Shown: one piece after another, positions 36,558-46,262 of the stretch | Layout: the number at the start of each line of letters is the position of its first letter | Position numbering within the stretch: the stretch's first letter is position 1 | Assembly (NCBI RefSeq): GCF_003477525.1 | Contig: NZ_QUDO01000017.1 | Coordinates: 10,321-74,320 of the forward strand | Reading direction: 5' to 3' | Length of the DNA: 64,000 nt | DNA from: Ruminococcus sp. AF41-9 | GTDB taxonomy: Bacteria > Bacillota > Clostridia > Lachnospirales > Lachnospiraceae | Position numbers and translations under genes: made by a program | The notes under the pieces: generated by a model | Told to the model about the DNA's origin: nothing | Database searches by the model: none | What the model saw: the letters and a program-made list of their open reading frames with translations, nothing else

Positions 36558-39500
36558 ATGGCAGAAACAACTAACGCCAATGAAACATATCAGCCAATGA
36601 CTTTCGATGCCATCAAAATCGGACTGGCGTCCCCTGAGAAAATCAGAGAGTGGTCAAGAGGCGAGGTTTTAAAACCTGAGACCATCAACTACCGTACCTT
36701 AAAACCGGAGAAAGACGGACTTTTCTGTGAAAGAATCTTCGGACCAAGCAAGGACTGGGAGTGCCACTGTGGAAAGTATAAAAAGATTCGCTATAAAGGC
36801 GTTGTCTGCGACAGATGTGGTGTAGAAGTTACCAAATCTTCTGTACGTAGAGAGCGTATGGGTCATATCGAGCTGGCTGCTCCGGTATCCCACATCTGGT
36901 ATTTCAAAGGAATTCCGTCCCGTATGGGTCTGATCCTTGACATTTCTCCGAGAACTCTGGAGAAAGTTCTTTACTTTGCAAACTATATCGTACTGGACCC
37001 GGCTGATTCCGGGCTTCAGTACAAACAGGTACTCACTGAGAGAGAATATCAGGATGCCCGTGAAGCTTACGGATACAACTTCCGTGTAGGTATGGGTGCT
37101 GAATCCATCAAAGAGCTCCTGGAAGCAATTGATCTTGAGAAAGATTCTGTAGAACTGAAAAAAGAGTTAAAAGATGCTACCGGTCAGAAACGTGCGAGAA
37201 TCATCAAACGTCTCGAAGTTGTAGAATCTTTCCGTGAGTCAGGAAACCGTCCTGAGTGGATGATCATGACAGTCATTCCTGTTATCCCGCCGGATCTTCG
37301 TCCTATGGTTCAGCTCGATGGCGGACGTTTCGCTACATCTGACTTAAATGACCTTTACAGAAGAATCATCAACCGTAACAACCGTCTGAAGAGACTTCTG
37401 GAATTAGGCGCACCGGATATCATCGTCCGTAACGAGAAACGTATGCTTCAGGAAGCAGTTGATGCCCTGATTGACAACGGTCGTCGTGGACGTCCTGTAA
37501 CAGGTCCTGGAAACAGAGCCCTGAAATCCCTTTCCGATATGCTGAAAGGTAAATCCGGACGTTTCCGTCAGAACCTTCTTGGTAAACGAGTTGACTATTC
37601 CGGACGTTCCGTTATCGTCGTAGGACCGGAACTGAAGATTTACCAGTGTGGTCTTCCGAAAGAAATGGCAATCGAGCTGTTCAAACCATTCGTTATGAAA
37701 GAGCTTGTTGCAAACGGAACTTCACACAATATTAAAAACGCTAAGAAAATGGTTGAGAAACTGGAGCCGGAAGTATGGGACGTTCTCGAAGACGTTATCA
37801 AAGAACATCCGGTTATGCTGAACCGTGCACCTACACTGCATCGTCTTGGTATCCAGGCATTCGAACCAATCCTTGTAGAAGGTAAAGCAATCAAACTGCA
37901 TCCGCTGGTTTGTACCGCGTTCAATGCCGACTTCGATGGTGACCAGATGGCCGTACATCTTCCGCTTTCACAGGAAGCACAGGCAGAGTGCCGTTTCCTT
38001 CTGTTATCACCGAACAACCTGCTGAAACCTTCCGATGGTGGTCCTGTAGCCGTTCCTTCACAGGATATGGTACTTGGTATCTACTATCTGACACAGGAAA
38101 GACCTGGAAACAAGGGTGAAGGCAAATACTTCAAGAGCGTAAACGAAGCAATCCTTGCTTATGAAAATAAAGTAATCACACTGCAGTCCAGAATTCACGT
38201 TCGCTGCAGCAAGACAATGCCGGATGGCTCTGTCCTGACCGGTACTGTAGAATCTACACTTGGACGTTTCCTGTTCAACGAAATCCTTCCTCAGGATCTT
38301 GGTTTCGTAGACAGAAGCATTCCTGGAAATGAACTTCTCCTTGAAGTAGACTTCCTGGTTGCCAAGAAACAGTTAAAGCAGATTCTTGAAAAAGTTATCA
38401 ATACTCACGGTGCTACAAAGACTGCTGAGGTTCTTGATGCGATCAAAGCTACAGGTTACAAGTATTCCACACGTGCAGCCATGACTGTTGCCATTGCCGA
38501 TATGACTGTTCCGCCACAGAAACCGGAAATGATCAAACAGGCTCAGGATACTGTAGACCTTATCACAAAGAACTACAAACGTGGTCTTATCACTGAAGAA
38601 GAACGTTATAAAGAAGTTGTTGATACATGGAAGAAGACTGACGATGAGCTGACACATGCTCTGCTGTCCGGACTTGATAAATACAACAACATCTTCATGA
38701 TGGCTGACTCCGGTGCCCGTGGTTCCGATAAACAGATCAAACAGCTTGCAGGTATGCGAGGACTGATGGCCGATACAACCGGTCACACAATCGAGCTGCC
38801 TATCAAGTCAAACTTCCGTGAAGGTCTTGACGTACTGGAATACTTCATGTCTGCGCATGGAGCTCGAAAAGGTATGTCCGATACCGCTCTTCGTACAGCC
38901 GACTCCGGTTACCTGACAAGACGTATGGTTGACGTTTCTCAGGATCTGATCGTACGTGAGACAGACTGCTGTGAAAACAGAGACGAAATCTCAGGTATGT
39001 ATGTAGAAGCCTTTACAGATGGTAAAGAAGAGATCGAAGGACTTCAGGAACGTATCACAGGTCGTTTCTCCTGTGAGACAATTACAAATAAAGATGGTGA
39101 AGTGATCGTAAAAGCAAACCATATGATCACACCAAAACGTGCAGCCCGCATCATGAAAGAGGGCGTGGACAACGTAACAGGCGGCTCCATTAACAGAGTC
39201 AAGATCCGTACAATCCTTACATGTAAGTGTAAAGTCGGTATCTGTGCAAAATGTTACGGTGCGAACCTTGCAACCGGTGAAGCTGTTCAGGTTGGTGAAT
39301 CTGTTGGTATCATCGCTGCTCAGTCTATCGGTGAGCCAGGTACACAGCTTACCATGCGTACCTTCCACAGTGGTGGTGTTGCCGGTGGAGATATCACACA
39401 GGGTCTTCCTCGTGTCGAGGAGCTTTTCGAGGCAAGAAAGCCGAAAGGTCTTGCCATTATCACAGAAATCCCGGGTGTTGCTGTTATCAATGACACCAAG

Positions 39501-40313
39501 AAGAAACGTGAAGTTATCGTTACAGATCAGGAGACAGGTGAGTCCAAGACTTATCTTATCCCATACGGTTCCCGTATCAAGATCACAGACGGACAGATCC
39601 TTGAAGCAGGTGATGAACTTACAGAAGGTAGCGTAAATCCGCATGATATCCTGAGAATCAAGGGTGTACGTGCTGTTCAGGATTACATGATCCGTGAAGT
39701 ACAGCGTGTATATCGTCTCCAGGGTGTTGAGATCAGTGATAAGCATATCGAAGTTATCGTTCGTCAGATGCTGAAGAAGATCCGTATTGAAGATAACGGA
39801 GATACAGAATTCCTTCCTGGAACACTGGTTGACTTCCTTGAATATGAGGACGTTAACGAGCAGATGGAAAAAGAAGGCAAACAGCCTGCAGATGGAAAAC
39901 AGGTTATGCTTGGTATTACCAAGGCATCTCTTGCTACAAACTCCTTCCTGTCAGCCGCTTCCTTCCAGGAAACAACCAAGGTTCTGACTGAAGCTGCGAT
40001 CAAGGGTAAAGTTGACCCGCTGATCGGTCTGAAAGAAAACGTAATCATCGGTAAACTGATTCCGGCCGGAACTGGTATGAAACGTTACAGAGACGTAAGA
40101 CTGGATTCCACAATGCCTGAGCCAGTACAGGAAACTGTTGCTGAAGAGGCAGAAGGCGATGTTCAGGAAGAAGAATTAAAAGATGATGAAATGATCACAA
40201 TGGACGAAGAACTTCCGGAAGACGAAGAATTCGATGTTGATGAAGATTCTGATGATGCAGAAGCAGAAGAAACTGAAGAAGCAGACACAGAAGAATCTGA
40301 TGATCAGGAATAA
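36558..40313 (+). CDS. rpoC: RNA polymerase beta-prime subunit
   Basis: A 1251-residue subunit carrying the active site [14 protein letters not shown], which binds the catalytic magnesium. The zinc-binding [20 protein letters not shown] near residue 71 and the second zinc site [13 protein letters not shown] are complete. Bridge helix and trigger loop segments ([40 protein letters not shown]) are present. Like rpoB it ends in a long acidic tail of about 55 residues. GAAAGGGG precedes the ATG. Confidence 0.98.
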   Translation: MAETTNANETYQPMTFDAIKIGLASPEKIREWSRGEVLKPETINYRTLKPEKDGLFCERIFGPSKDWECHCGKYKKIRYKGVVCDRCGVEVTKSSVRRERMGHIELAAPVSHIWYFKGIPSRMGLILDISPRTLEKVLYFANYIVLDPADSGLQYKQVLTEREYQDAREAYGYNFRVGMGAESIKELLEAIDLEKDSVELKKELKDATGQKRARIIKRLEVVESFRESGNRPEWMIMTVIPVIPPDLRPMVQLDGGRFATSDLNDLYRRIINRNNRLKRLLELGAPDIIVRNEKRMLQEAVDALIDNGRRGRPVTGPGNRALKSLSDMLKGKSGRFRQNLLGKRVDYSGRSVIVVGPELKIYQCGLPKEMAIELFKPFVMKELVANGTSHNIKNAKKMVEKLEPEVWDVLEDVIKEHPVMLNRAPTLHRLGIQAFEPILVEGKAIKLHPLVCTAFNADFDGDQMAVHLPLSQEAQAECRFLLLSPNNLLKPSDGGPVAVPSQDMVLGIYYLTQERPGNKGEGKYFKSVNEAILAYENKVITLQSRIHVRCSKTMPDGSVLTGTVESTLGRFLFNEILPQDLGFVDRSIPGNELLLEVDFLVAKKQLKQILEKVINTHGATKTAEVLDAIKATGYKYSTRAAMTVAIADMTVPPQKPEMIKQAQDTVDLITKNYKRGLITEEERYKEVVDTWKKTDDELTHALLSGLDKYNNIFMMADSGARGSDKQIKQLAGMRGLMADTTGHTIELPIKSNFREGLDVLEYFMSAHGARKGMSDTALRTADSGYLTRRMVDVSQDLIVRETDCCENRDEISGMYVEAFTDGKEEIEGLQERITGRFSCETITNKDGEVIVKANHMITPKRAARIMKEGVDNVTGGSINRVKIRTILTCKCKVGICAKCYGANLATGEAVQVGESVGIIAAQSIGEPGTQLTMRTFHSGGVAGGDITQGLPRVEELFEARKPKGLAIITEIPGVAVINDTKKKREVIVTDQETGESKTYLIPYGSRIKITDGQILEAGDELTEGSVNPHDILRIKGVRAVQDYMIREVQRVYRLQGVEISDKHIEVIVRQMLKKIRIEDNGDTEFLPGTLVDFLEYEDVNEQMEKEGKQPADGKQVMLGITKASLATNSFLSAASFQETTKVLTEAAIKGKVDPLIGLKENVIIGKLIPAGTGMKRYRDVRLDSTMPEPVQETVAEEAEGDVQEEELKDDEMITMDEELPEDEEFDVDEDSDDAEAEETEEADTEESDDQE

Positions 40314-40325
40314 ATAGAACTTAAG

Positions 40326-40376
40326 AAGAGACTGCTGTATTGGGAGAAATTCTCCTGATGCGGTGGTTTCTTTTTT
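40326..40376 (+). terminator. Terminator after rpoC
   Basis: A hairpin with inner stem GGAG/CTCC and an outer imperfect stem (AGACTGC against GCGGTGGTTT) is followed by six T at 40371-40376. Confidence 0.75.
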
Positions 40377-40431
40377 ATGTCGCAGAAGCGACCCGCCACA
40401 GGCGGAGAATCCTGCAAGCAGGATTCTTTCC
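40377..40431 (+). repeat. Hairpin repeat, GGCGGAGAATCCTGC family, copy 1
   Basis: ATGTCGCAGAAGCGAC, then GGCGGAGAATCCTGC and AGCAGGATTC. It starts at the last T of the rpoC terminator. A second copy at 44920 also follows a terminator T-run. GAATCCTGC/GCAGGATTC is a perfect 9-bp hairpin. Confidence 0.6.
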
Positions 40432-40551
40432 TGGTATTGACTGATGGAGAGAAGAAATAGAGAAAGAAATATGATAGTACTTAGGAACTATTGAGATATT
40501 TTGAAAAATTTTTATGAAAAATGCACAGAAGAAGCATTGAGTAAAAATATT

Positions 40552-40580
40552 TTGACATGATTTTCCGTGAAACGTATATA
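40552..40580 (+). promoter_or_regulatory. Probable promoter of the kinase operon
   Basis: TTGACA (40552-40557), spacer 17 bp, TATATA (40575-40580). A second -10-like TATAAT lies at about 40632. The leader of more than 200 nt includes a GCGGAT-family hairpin; otherwise the 500-bp gap after rpoC holds no gene. Confidence 0.55.
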
Positions 40581-40660
40581 TTATCAGAAATATCGTAACA
40601 GAAAAAATACAAAGAATTCGCTTTTTTGTGTTATAATTCCGATATAATCTGAGTTACAGA

Positions 40661-40703
40661 TTATGAGCAAGTAGCGAAGCGGATTGCGAATATCCGCTTG
40701 ACT
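40661..40703 (+). repeat. GCGGAT-family hairpin repeat before the kinase gene
   Basis: TTATGAGCAAGTAGCGAAGC, then GGATTGCGAATATCCGCTTG: the same as the copy at 19985 over this span. It lies inside the presumed kinase leader. Confidence 0.6.
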
Positions 40704-40813
40704 GTGAAAATAAATGGACGGCTAAGCCGTTATTAATATAGAACAGAAATAAAAGAATGATAGAAACAACTGATACATTAAAAAATTATATTTAAGAAAG
40801 AAGGAGGTGCGAC

Positions 40814-42835
40814 ATGGATAAAGAACTGCCGGTTTCTGCGTGGCCGGAGTGGAAAATTATAGAGAAGATCGGAGAAGGTTCTTTTGGCAAAGTATACAAA
40901 GCGCAAAGAACCGAACATGGCAAATCCTTTTACTCTGCGATTAAGATCATCAATATTCCGGGAAGTCAGAGCGAGTTGAACAGTGTGCGCTCCGAGACAG
41001 GAGACGACCATTCAGCCAGAGAATATTTTCAGAATCTTGTGGAAGAATGTATCCAGGAAATCAGCACCATGGAATATTTTCGCGGAAATTCCTATATTGT
41101 CTCAGTAGAAGACTTTAAAGTTATGGAATATCTGGATGCAATCGGCTGGGAAATTTCCATACGAATGGAATATCTTACCAGCTTTATGGAATATTGTGCG
41201 GAAAAACAGTTAACAGAAAAAGAAGTCATTCAGCTTGGACTGGATTTAAGCAAGGCTCTGGAATATTGCCGGAAATTAAAGATTATTCACAGAGATATCA
41301 AACCGGAGAATATTTTTGTATCCAGATTCGGGGATTTCAAACTGGGAGATTTTGGAATTGCCAGAGAGCTGGAACGCACCATGAGCGGATTTTCCAAAAA
41401 AGGTACCTATTCTTATATGGCACCGGAGATGTATAAAGGCGAGAAATATGACAGCAGAGTAGATATCTATTCTCTGGGAATTGTGCTCTATAAACTGATG
41501 AACCATAACAGACTGCCTTTTATGAATCTGGAAAAGCAGTTTATTACATACAGAGATAAAGAAAATGCACTGAACCGGAGAATATCCGGGGAAACGATGG
41601 AGAAACCTGTGGATGCAGGGGAACAGTTTGCAGAGATCATATTAAGGGCGTGTGCATATGATCCTGCTGACAGATATCAGACTCCGGAAGAATTTTATAT
41701 GGCACTGGACGAACTCAAAAATGGGAAACGAGCTGCGGAAAGTCTTTTTCAGAATGGGCAGACAGATAATAATGTGTCTTCCGGATCAGGAAATGTAACA
41801 AGAGGAAATGCGCAGAGGGAAAATCTACAGAAAGGAAGTATACCAGGAGGAAATGCACCAGGAAAAACTGTGCAGGAAGGAAAACGTGGAAAAAACAGCA
41901 GCGTAAACACCTCCAATGTGCAAAAATCAGCAAACACAAACAAAGATACAGCAAACAAACATATAACAAATAAAGATACAATAAACAAACATACAACAAA
42001 CAAAGATGCAATAAACAAACATGCAGCAAACAAAGATACAGCGGATAAAAACAGAACTTCTGCAAATAAAATTCCAGGAACATCAGACAGAAACAACAGA
42101 GTTCCTGATTCTGTCAATGACAGTATAGAAGTCAGAAATACCAATGTCATCAATGCAAATATGGTTCAGTCAGCCAGAGCAGTTGCGGCCAGAAAGCGCA
42201 GAAGAAAAAAAGAAAGGATACTGCGCAGAGCAATCCTGACTGTGGCAACGGGTCTTGTCGTTGTGCTGATCGGCGGATTCTATATAAAAATGAATCAGCG
42301 AAATGCAGCAAACAACCAGGAAAATAATCCGGTTGCAATTCTGGACAGTGACAAATACAGTGCTTCCAAGTCAGATTCCAAAGATTTCAGTGATGCGCTG
42401 GAAACCATAAAAGACCAGGCAACCACCATCACAAACAATCTGGATACTTATGACTGGGTTGGTTCCGAAGGAACCGTTCTGCGCTACTTAAAAAGAGTAA
42501 AAACAACACAGAACCAGGAGGGAAATCTGGATGTGGAAAGTGAATGTATGAAGGCACTGGTTTATCCGGCAGAATCCGGAGATGGTGTTTACGAAGAGTA
42601 CTTCTACTGGGGCGAAAAACTGTTTTTTGCCTATATCTGGTATGATGAAACCGCAGAGTACTATTATTATAACAACAATGGCGAGCTGATCCGCTGGATT
42701 GATTCCAACGGAAAATGCCATGACAATGAGACAGACAATGAAGAATATACCAAACGTGGGGAGAAGTATTGGGATAATTCATTAAAAGCACTGAAGGGAG
42801 AAGGAACGAAAACGGACAATGGCGTATCAAATTGA
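40814..42835 (+). CDS. Membrane Ser/Thr protein kinase (no PASTA domains)
   Basis: A 673-residue Hanks-type kinase. Kinase domain residues 12-300: glycine loop GEGSFGKV, K44 in SAIKII, HRDIKPEN near 160, DFGIA near 180 and MAPEMYKG. Then comes a low-complexity linker rich in Asn and Lys, with four 10-residue tandem repeats (376-415), a basic stretch RKRRRKKERILRR, one membrane helix (about 473-491) and an outer domain of 180 residues that does not look like PASTA repeats. It is the first gene of a kinase-phosphatase-unknown operon and overlaps the phosphatase gene by 17 bp. AAGGAGGTG precedes ATG. It may sense a cell surface signal; the ligand is unknown. Confidence 0.9.
   Translation: MDKELPVSAWPEWKIIEKIGEGSFGKVYKAQRTEHGKSFYSAIKIINIPGSQSELNSVRSETGDDHSAREYFQNLVEECIQEISTMEYFRGNSYIVSVEDFKVMEYLDAIGWEISIRMEYLTSFMEYCAEKQLTEKEVIQLGLDLSKALEYCRKLKIIHRDIKPENIFVSRFGDFKLGDFGIARELERTMSGFSKKGTYSYMAPEMYKGEKYDSRVDIYSLGIVLYKLMNHNRLPFMNLEKQFITYRDKENALNRRISGETMEKPVDAGEQFAEIILRACAYDPADRYQTPEEFYMALDELKNGKRAAESLFQNGQTDNNVSSGSGNVTRGNAQRENLQKGSIPGGNAPGKTVQEGKRGKNSSVNTSNVQKSANTNKDTANKHITNKDTINKHTTNKDAINKHAANKDTADKNRTSANKIPGTSDRNNRVPDSVNDSIEVRNTNVINANMVQSARAVAARKRRRKKERILRRAILTVATGLVVVLIGGFYIKMNQRNAANNQENNPVAILDSDKYSASKSDSKDFSDALETIKDQATTITNNLDTYDWVGSEGTVLRYLKRVKTTQNQEGNLDVESECMKALVYPAESGDGVYEEYFYWGEKLFFAYIWYDETAEYYYYNNNGELIRWIDSNGKCHDNETDNEEYTKRGEKYWDNSLKALKGEGTKTDNGVSN
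41939..42058 (+). repeat. 30-bp tandem repeat coding for NKDT-type decapeptides
   Basis: Four in-frame units of 30 bp encode NKDTANKHIT, NKDTINKHTT, NKDAINKHAA and NKDTADKNRT in the kinase linker. Units differ by few bases, so copy number may vary between strains. Confidence 0.8.
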
Positions 42836-43640
42836 GTATGCGTATACCTGCCATATGGGTAAGGTTCGGGCAAATAATGAGGATAATTTCTGGTGCTGCG
42901 GGAAGTCGCTTCCGGCAGAAAACCAGGGAGCAGAGGGAGTATATTCCGAAATTGTTTCCGGAAGTAAAATACCTGCATTGGCTGTATTTGACGGCATGGG
43001 CGGAGAAAGTTGCGGGGAAATGGCAGCATTTCTGGCTTCAGAAGAGTTTGGAAAATATTACAATGCACATAAACGGGTTTTGCGGGATATGCCGGAGAAT
43101 TTTATCGAAGGTGTCTGCAAAAATATGAATGATGCCGTATGCAGGTATGGAACAGAAAATCATATTCAGAGCATGGGAAGCACCATGGCAATGGCGTTGT
43201 TTACACCGGAGTCGATGTTTATCTGTAATCTTGGAGACAGCAGAGTCTATTTTTCGTCCGGAGAACAGTTTCAGCAGCTTTCCACAGATCATGTACTTGG
43301 CAGAAGCCTTATCGGAAAAGCTCCGCTGACGCAATATCTGGGAATGCCGGAAGAACAACAGGTTTTGGAACCTTTTGTCACAGAAATTGAGCATAAAGAG
43401 GGATATCGGTATCTGCTGTGCTCAGACGGAGTGACGGATATGCTCTCCGATCAGGAAATCCGGGAGATTCTGTCACAGAACAACAGTCTGTCAGAGACCG
43501 TACAGAATCTTCTTGAACAGGCATTACAGAAAGGCGGACGGGACAATGTGACGATCGTCCTCTGCGAAGTGCAGAAACAGGAATCCGGACGGAGACTACG
43601 GACATGGTTAAAAGGTCTGAAAGATAAAAATGAGGGGTGA
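42819..43640 (+). CDS. PP2C-family protein phosphatase
   Basis: A 273-residue PPM/PP2C Ser/Thr phosphatase, the usual partner of a bacterial Hanks kinase. Metal-binding and core motifs are in order: RANNEDNF (residue 14 on), VFDGMGGESCGE, MGSTMAMALF, NLGDSRVYF, LCSDGVTDML and GGRDNVTIVL. It has no membrane segment, so it acts in the cytoplasm. Its ATG lies inside the end of the kinase gene, giving strict coupling. Confidence 0.92.
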   Translation: MAYQIEYAYTCHMGKVRANNEDNFWCCGKSLPAENQGAEGVYSEIVSGSKIPALAVFDGMGGESCGEMAAFLASEEFGKYYNAHKRVLRDMPENFIEGVCKNMNDAVCRYGTENHIQSMGSTMAMALFTPESMFICNLGDSRVYFSSGEQFQQLSTDHVLGRSLIGKAPLTQYLGMPEEQQVLEPFVTEIEHKEGYRYLLCSDGVTDMLSDQEIREILSQNNSLSETVQNLLEQALQKGGRDNVTIVLCEVQKQESGRRLRTWLKGLKDKNEG

Positions 43641-43645
43641 GCAGC

Positions 43646-44869
43646 ATGAAAAATCGTATGCAGGATCTGGACTTTGAACAGACAGTAGCATTTGATAAAG
43701 TACAGGACTATGAGTTTACCAGAAGGGCAGCTCAGAGATTCCGCCAGGTGGTAAGTCTTGACAGCTTTGAGGACGAAGATGCGGATGTTATTTTTCACTA
43801 TTTATATAAAGAAATGGAACTGGTCTCCTTCGGGGATCATCTGAAGCGCTATATCTACGAGAGAGCAGAACTGGAGGAACCATTTTCTGAAGTTCCACAG
43901 GAGGTCTATAAGGATATTATTCTTGATTCTTTTAAGGAAACCTACACACCGAAGTCTATGAATCCTACTTCCACGAAGCTGTCGGCACTGGTAAATAACT
44001 GGCTGAATCAGGCTTCTGTAAAAAGAGAAACTGTATTTTTGCTTGGATTCGGGCTGAAAATGACAGCAGAAGATGTCTCTGATTTTCTGACCAGAGTGCT
44101 GAAAGAACAGGATTTTGACTTCCATAATCCGGACGAAGTGATTTACTGGTACTGCTACAGTACCCAACAGGGCTACCATAAAGCAGAAGAACTGAAGAAA
44201 AAATATGAGGAACTGGAACCAATCCAGACAGACAGTTCACAGGTACTTTATAATGCCAATCTGTGTCTGGATACAGAAGAAAAACTGCTCGACTATCTGG
44301 CACGTCTGAAAGCCAAACGGGATGACCCCATGTCAGAAAAAAGTCAGGCATTTCAGGAGTTTACAAAGCTTTTGTATCACGCCAAGCAGATCATTGCCGG
44401 ACTTTATCAACATGATGAAGAGGAAAAAGGCGGGGATAAGGTGTGGACAGCAGACAGAATTACCCCATCTGATGTGGAAAAAGTGATCTGCAGCGGAATC
44501 CCCATCAACAAAATGGGAAACCTGAAGAAAATGTCTGCCTCCATCCTGGCAAAACATTTCAGCCAGAAACGTTTCAGCAGACAGAGGATCACCAACATCC
44601 TCAGTCATAAACTTCCGGTAGAACGCTTTGACCTGATCACACTGGAGTTCTTTATCGTTTCCCAGGAAATGGAAGACGACGATCCATTTAACAGATATAA
44701 ATATTTTCTGGAGGAGATTCAGGATATTCTGCTTAGATGCGGAATGAGTGAAATTTACATAGTAAATCCATATGAATGTTTCCTCCTCATGTGTCTTCTG
44801 ACAGACTGCCCGCTTGCAGTATTTGCGGAAATCTGGGAGAAGTCTTATGAGGAAACAGAAGAACAGTAA
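43646..44869 (+). CDS. Unknown protein, third gene of the kinase-phosphatase operon
   Basis: About 407 residues with no signal peptide and no membrane helix. It is rich in charged residues and predicted helices, with no motif I recognise. Segments such as ITPSDVEKVICSGIPINKMG and SASILAKHFSQKRFSRQRIT look like small helical DNA- or protein-binding units, and MQDLDFEQTVAF at the start offers a threonine that could be phosphorylated. The ATG at 43646 fits the GAGGGGTGA site better than GTG 43637. Its start overlaps or adjoins the phosphatase stop. Its position suggests it is a target or effector of the kinase-phosphatase pair; no biochemical role can be assigned. Confidence 0.7.
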   Translation: MKNRMQDLDFEQTVAFDKVQDYEFTRRAAQRFRQVVSLDSFEDEDADVIFHYLYKEMELVSFGDHLKRYIYERAELEEPFSEVPQEVYKDIILDSFKETYTPKSMNPTSTKLSALVNNWLNQASVKRETVFLLGFGLKMTAEDVSDFLTRVLKEQDFDFHNPDEVIYWYCYSTQQGYHKAEELKKKYEELEPIQTDSSQVLYNANLCLDTEEKLLDYLARLKAKRDDPMSEKSQAFQEFTKLLYHAKQIIAGLYQHDEEEKGGDKVWTADRITPSDVEKVICSGIPINKMGNLKKMSASILAKHFSQKRFSRQRITNILSHKLPVERFDLITLEFFIVSQEMEDDDPFNRYKYFLEEIQDILLRCGMSEIYIVNPYECFLLMCLLTDCPLAVFAEIWEKSYEETEEQ

Positions 44870-44883
44870 AATAAAAATACTGT

Positions 44884-44919
44884 AAAAGTACCACTGTCAG
44901 ATAAAGTGGTACTTTTTTT
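44884..44919. terminator. Terminator of the kinase operon
   Basis: AAAAGTACCACT (44884-44895) pairs with AGTGGTACTTTT (44905-44916), followed by further T. The A-rich left side makes it usable from both directions, and the next gene faces it. Confidence 0.88.
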
Positions 44920-44973
44920 ATGCCGCGGAAGCGATTCATGCCGCAGGCGGAGAATCCTGCAGACAGGATTCCT
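44920..44973 (+). repeat. Hairpin repeat, GGCGGAGAATCCTGC family, copy 2
   Basis: ATGCCGCGGAAGCGATTCAT, then GGCGGAGAATCCTGC and ACAGGATTCC. As at 40377, it sits directly on the T-run of a terminator. Confidence 0.6.
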
Positions 44974-45013
44974 TTTTATCCTTTTCCCGACAGCCCCCTT
45001 CTTTTAAAAACAG

Positions 45014-46183
45014 CTATTCGTTATAATATCCGTAAATGGCACGGGCATCAGCAGCAATAGTCTGTCGGGCAGCTTCGGTGTCGGTCAGATCCTGAGACAT
45101 GAAACATACGATCAGGTTGATGCCTTTCGCAGTGTCGAAGATGATCGCTGCATCGTTTTCTACCGTATTAAGCTCACCGGTTTTATTGGCTGTGTGAACA
45201 CCTTCCGGAAGCTGTGCCGGGATTTTGTTTTTGCGCTGCTGCATTTTTAACTGATAGTACATGGCTTCTGCATTCGGAAGTGTGGAATCAGAGATTGTAC
45301 CATTGGATATCTGGTAGATTTCCTTTAAAAAAGTACCACAGTCTCTGGCGGAAGTGTAATTATCGCCGTTTTCATTACCTGACAGAAGCATACGATTCAT
45401 CTGTGTGCTGGTAAAATCGTGATTCTGGCAGAACTCATTTACCTTTGCCATACCTGCACCATCATCTCCATTGCCCAGCCAGTTTACCAGAGCGTTGGCT
45501 GCATCGTTGTCGCTGACAGTGATCATGGAGGAAATGTTGCTGTCCAGTTCATCAGTACTGTGAGACTGGGCAAGGGAGTCGTAGTTTTCGTATACAGCAC
45601 CCATAATGTAAAGCTTGATCAGACTGGCAGCCTGCATAGGAGTATCATTGATCACTCCGTCGGAATCCAGAGAAAGATTGCATACATAGACAGACCAGGT
45701 TCCGTTATCCTGTGGAAGAAGAGTCTGCACCTGATTTAAAAGGTTGTCCAGACTGTCATCAGAGTTATCTGTGAAAGTAGTACCGCTGGATGGGGAGAGC
45801 GTGCCTTCCTGCTGGGCGGAGGTGGAAGGATCGGAGGAAGCGTCTGCGGATGCGCTGGAATTTGTCTGTGAATCTACAGAACTGATTTCATCTGTGGCGG
45901 TCTGGACAGAAGCTTCCTGTTCTCTTAACTCTTCTAACTGATCTGCCTGTGAGATCAAAGTGCTTGCATTTGTGGAAATATCCTGCACAGTATCAGAAAG
46001 AGACTGGACTTTCTGCTGTAAAGTAACAAGGTGGCTCAGGGAAAGAAATGATACAGCTCCCAGTGCTGCAACTGCCACGACAAGCACAGCAATCACAACA
46101 TACAGGAAAACGGGTTTCTTCGGTTCCTGATATTCTTCGTTTCTGATGGAAGATTCAGGGATACTTGGAGGATTTTTACTCAT
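45014..46183 (-). CDS. Membrane-anchored beta-lactamase-fold serine hydrolase
   Basis: A 389-residue protein with one N-terminal membrane helix (about 25-47), a coiled-coil segment (50-95), a Ser/Thr/Asp-rich linker, and a class A-like penicillin-recognising domain from about 145. Active-site motifs are S187-L-I-K190, S224-D-N and K334-T-G. The omega-loop glutamate needed for deacylation in class A beta-lactamases is not evident: the matching place reads NRMLLSGNENGD. It may therefore be a transpeptidase- or carboxypeptidase-like enzyme, or a sensor, and not an antibiotic-degrading lactamase. It lies with an amidase gene upstream on the same strand. Confidence 0.8.
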   Translation of the reverse strand: MSKNPPSIPESSIRNEEYQEPKKPVFLYVVIAVLVVAVAALGAVSFLSLSHLVTLQQKVQSLSDTVQDISTNASTLISQADQLEELREQEASVQTATDEISSVDSQTNSSASADASSDPSTSAQQEGTLSPSSGTTFTDNSDDSLDNLLNQVQTLLPQDNGTWSVYVCNLSLDSDGVINDTPMQAASLIKLYIMGAVYENYDSLAQSHSTDELDSNISSMITVSDNDAANALVNWLGNGDDGAGMAKVNEFCQNHDFTSTQMNRMLLSGNENGDNYTSARDCGTFLKEIYQISNGTISDSTLPNAEAMYYQLKMQQRKNKIPAQLPEGVHTANKTGELNTVENDAAIIFDTAKGINLIVCFMSQDLTDTEAARQTIAADARAIYGYYNE

Positions 46184-46221
46184 TGAATTGTAGTCCTTTC
46201 ATAGTTTATAGTCCGGTATAG

Positions 46222-46258
46222 AGTCACGTAGCGAAGCGGATTGCGATATCCGCCTGAC
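46222..46258. repeat. GCGGAT-family hairpin repeat between hydrolase and amidase
   Basis: ACGTAGCGAAGCGGATTGCG, then ATATCCGCCTGAC; a one-base shorter loop than other copies. It fills the gap between the two cell wall genes. Confidence 0.55.
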
Positions 46259-46262
46259 GGAA

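Noticed and set aside
38991..39746. Long antisense frame inside rpoC
   Set aside because: Shadow of a highly conserved gene; rich in Cys/Thr and without family features.
41939..42058. CRISPR array
   Set aside because: The repeats are contiguous, in frame and without spacers; they are part of the kinase coding region.
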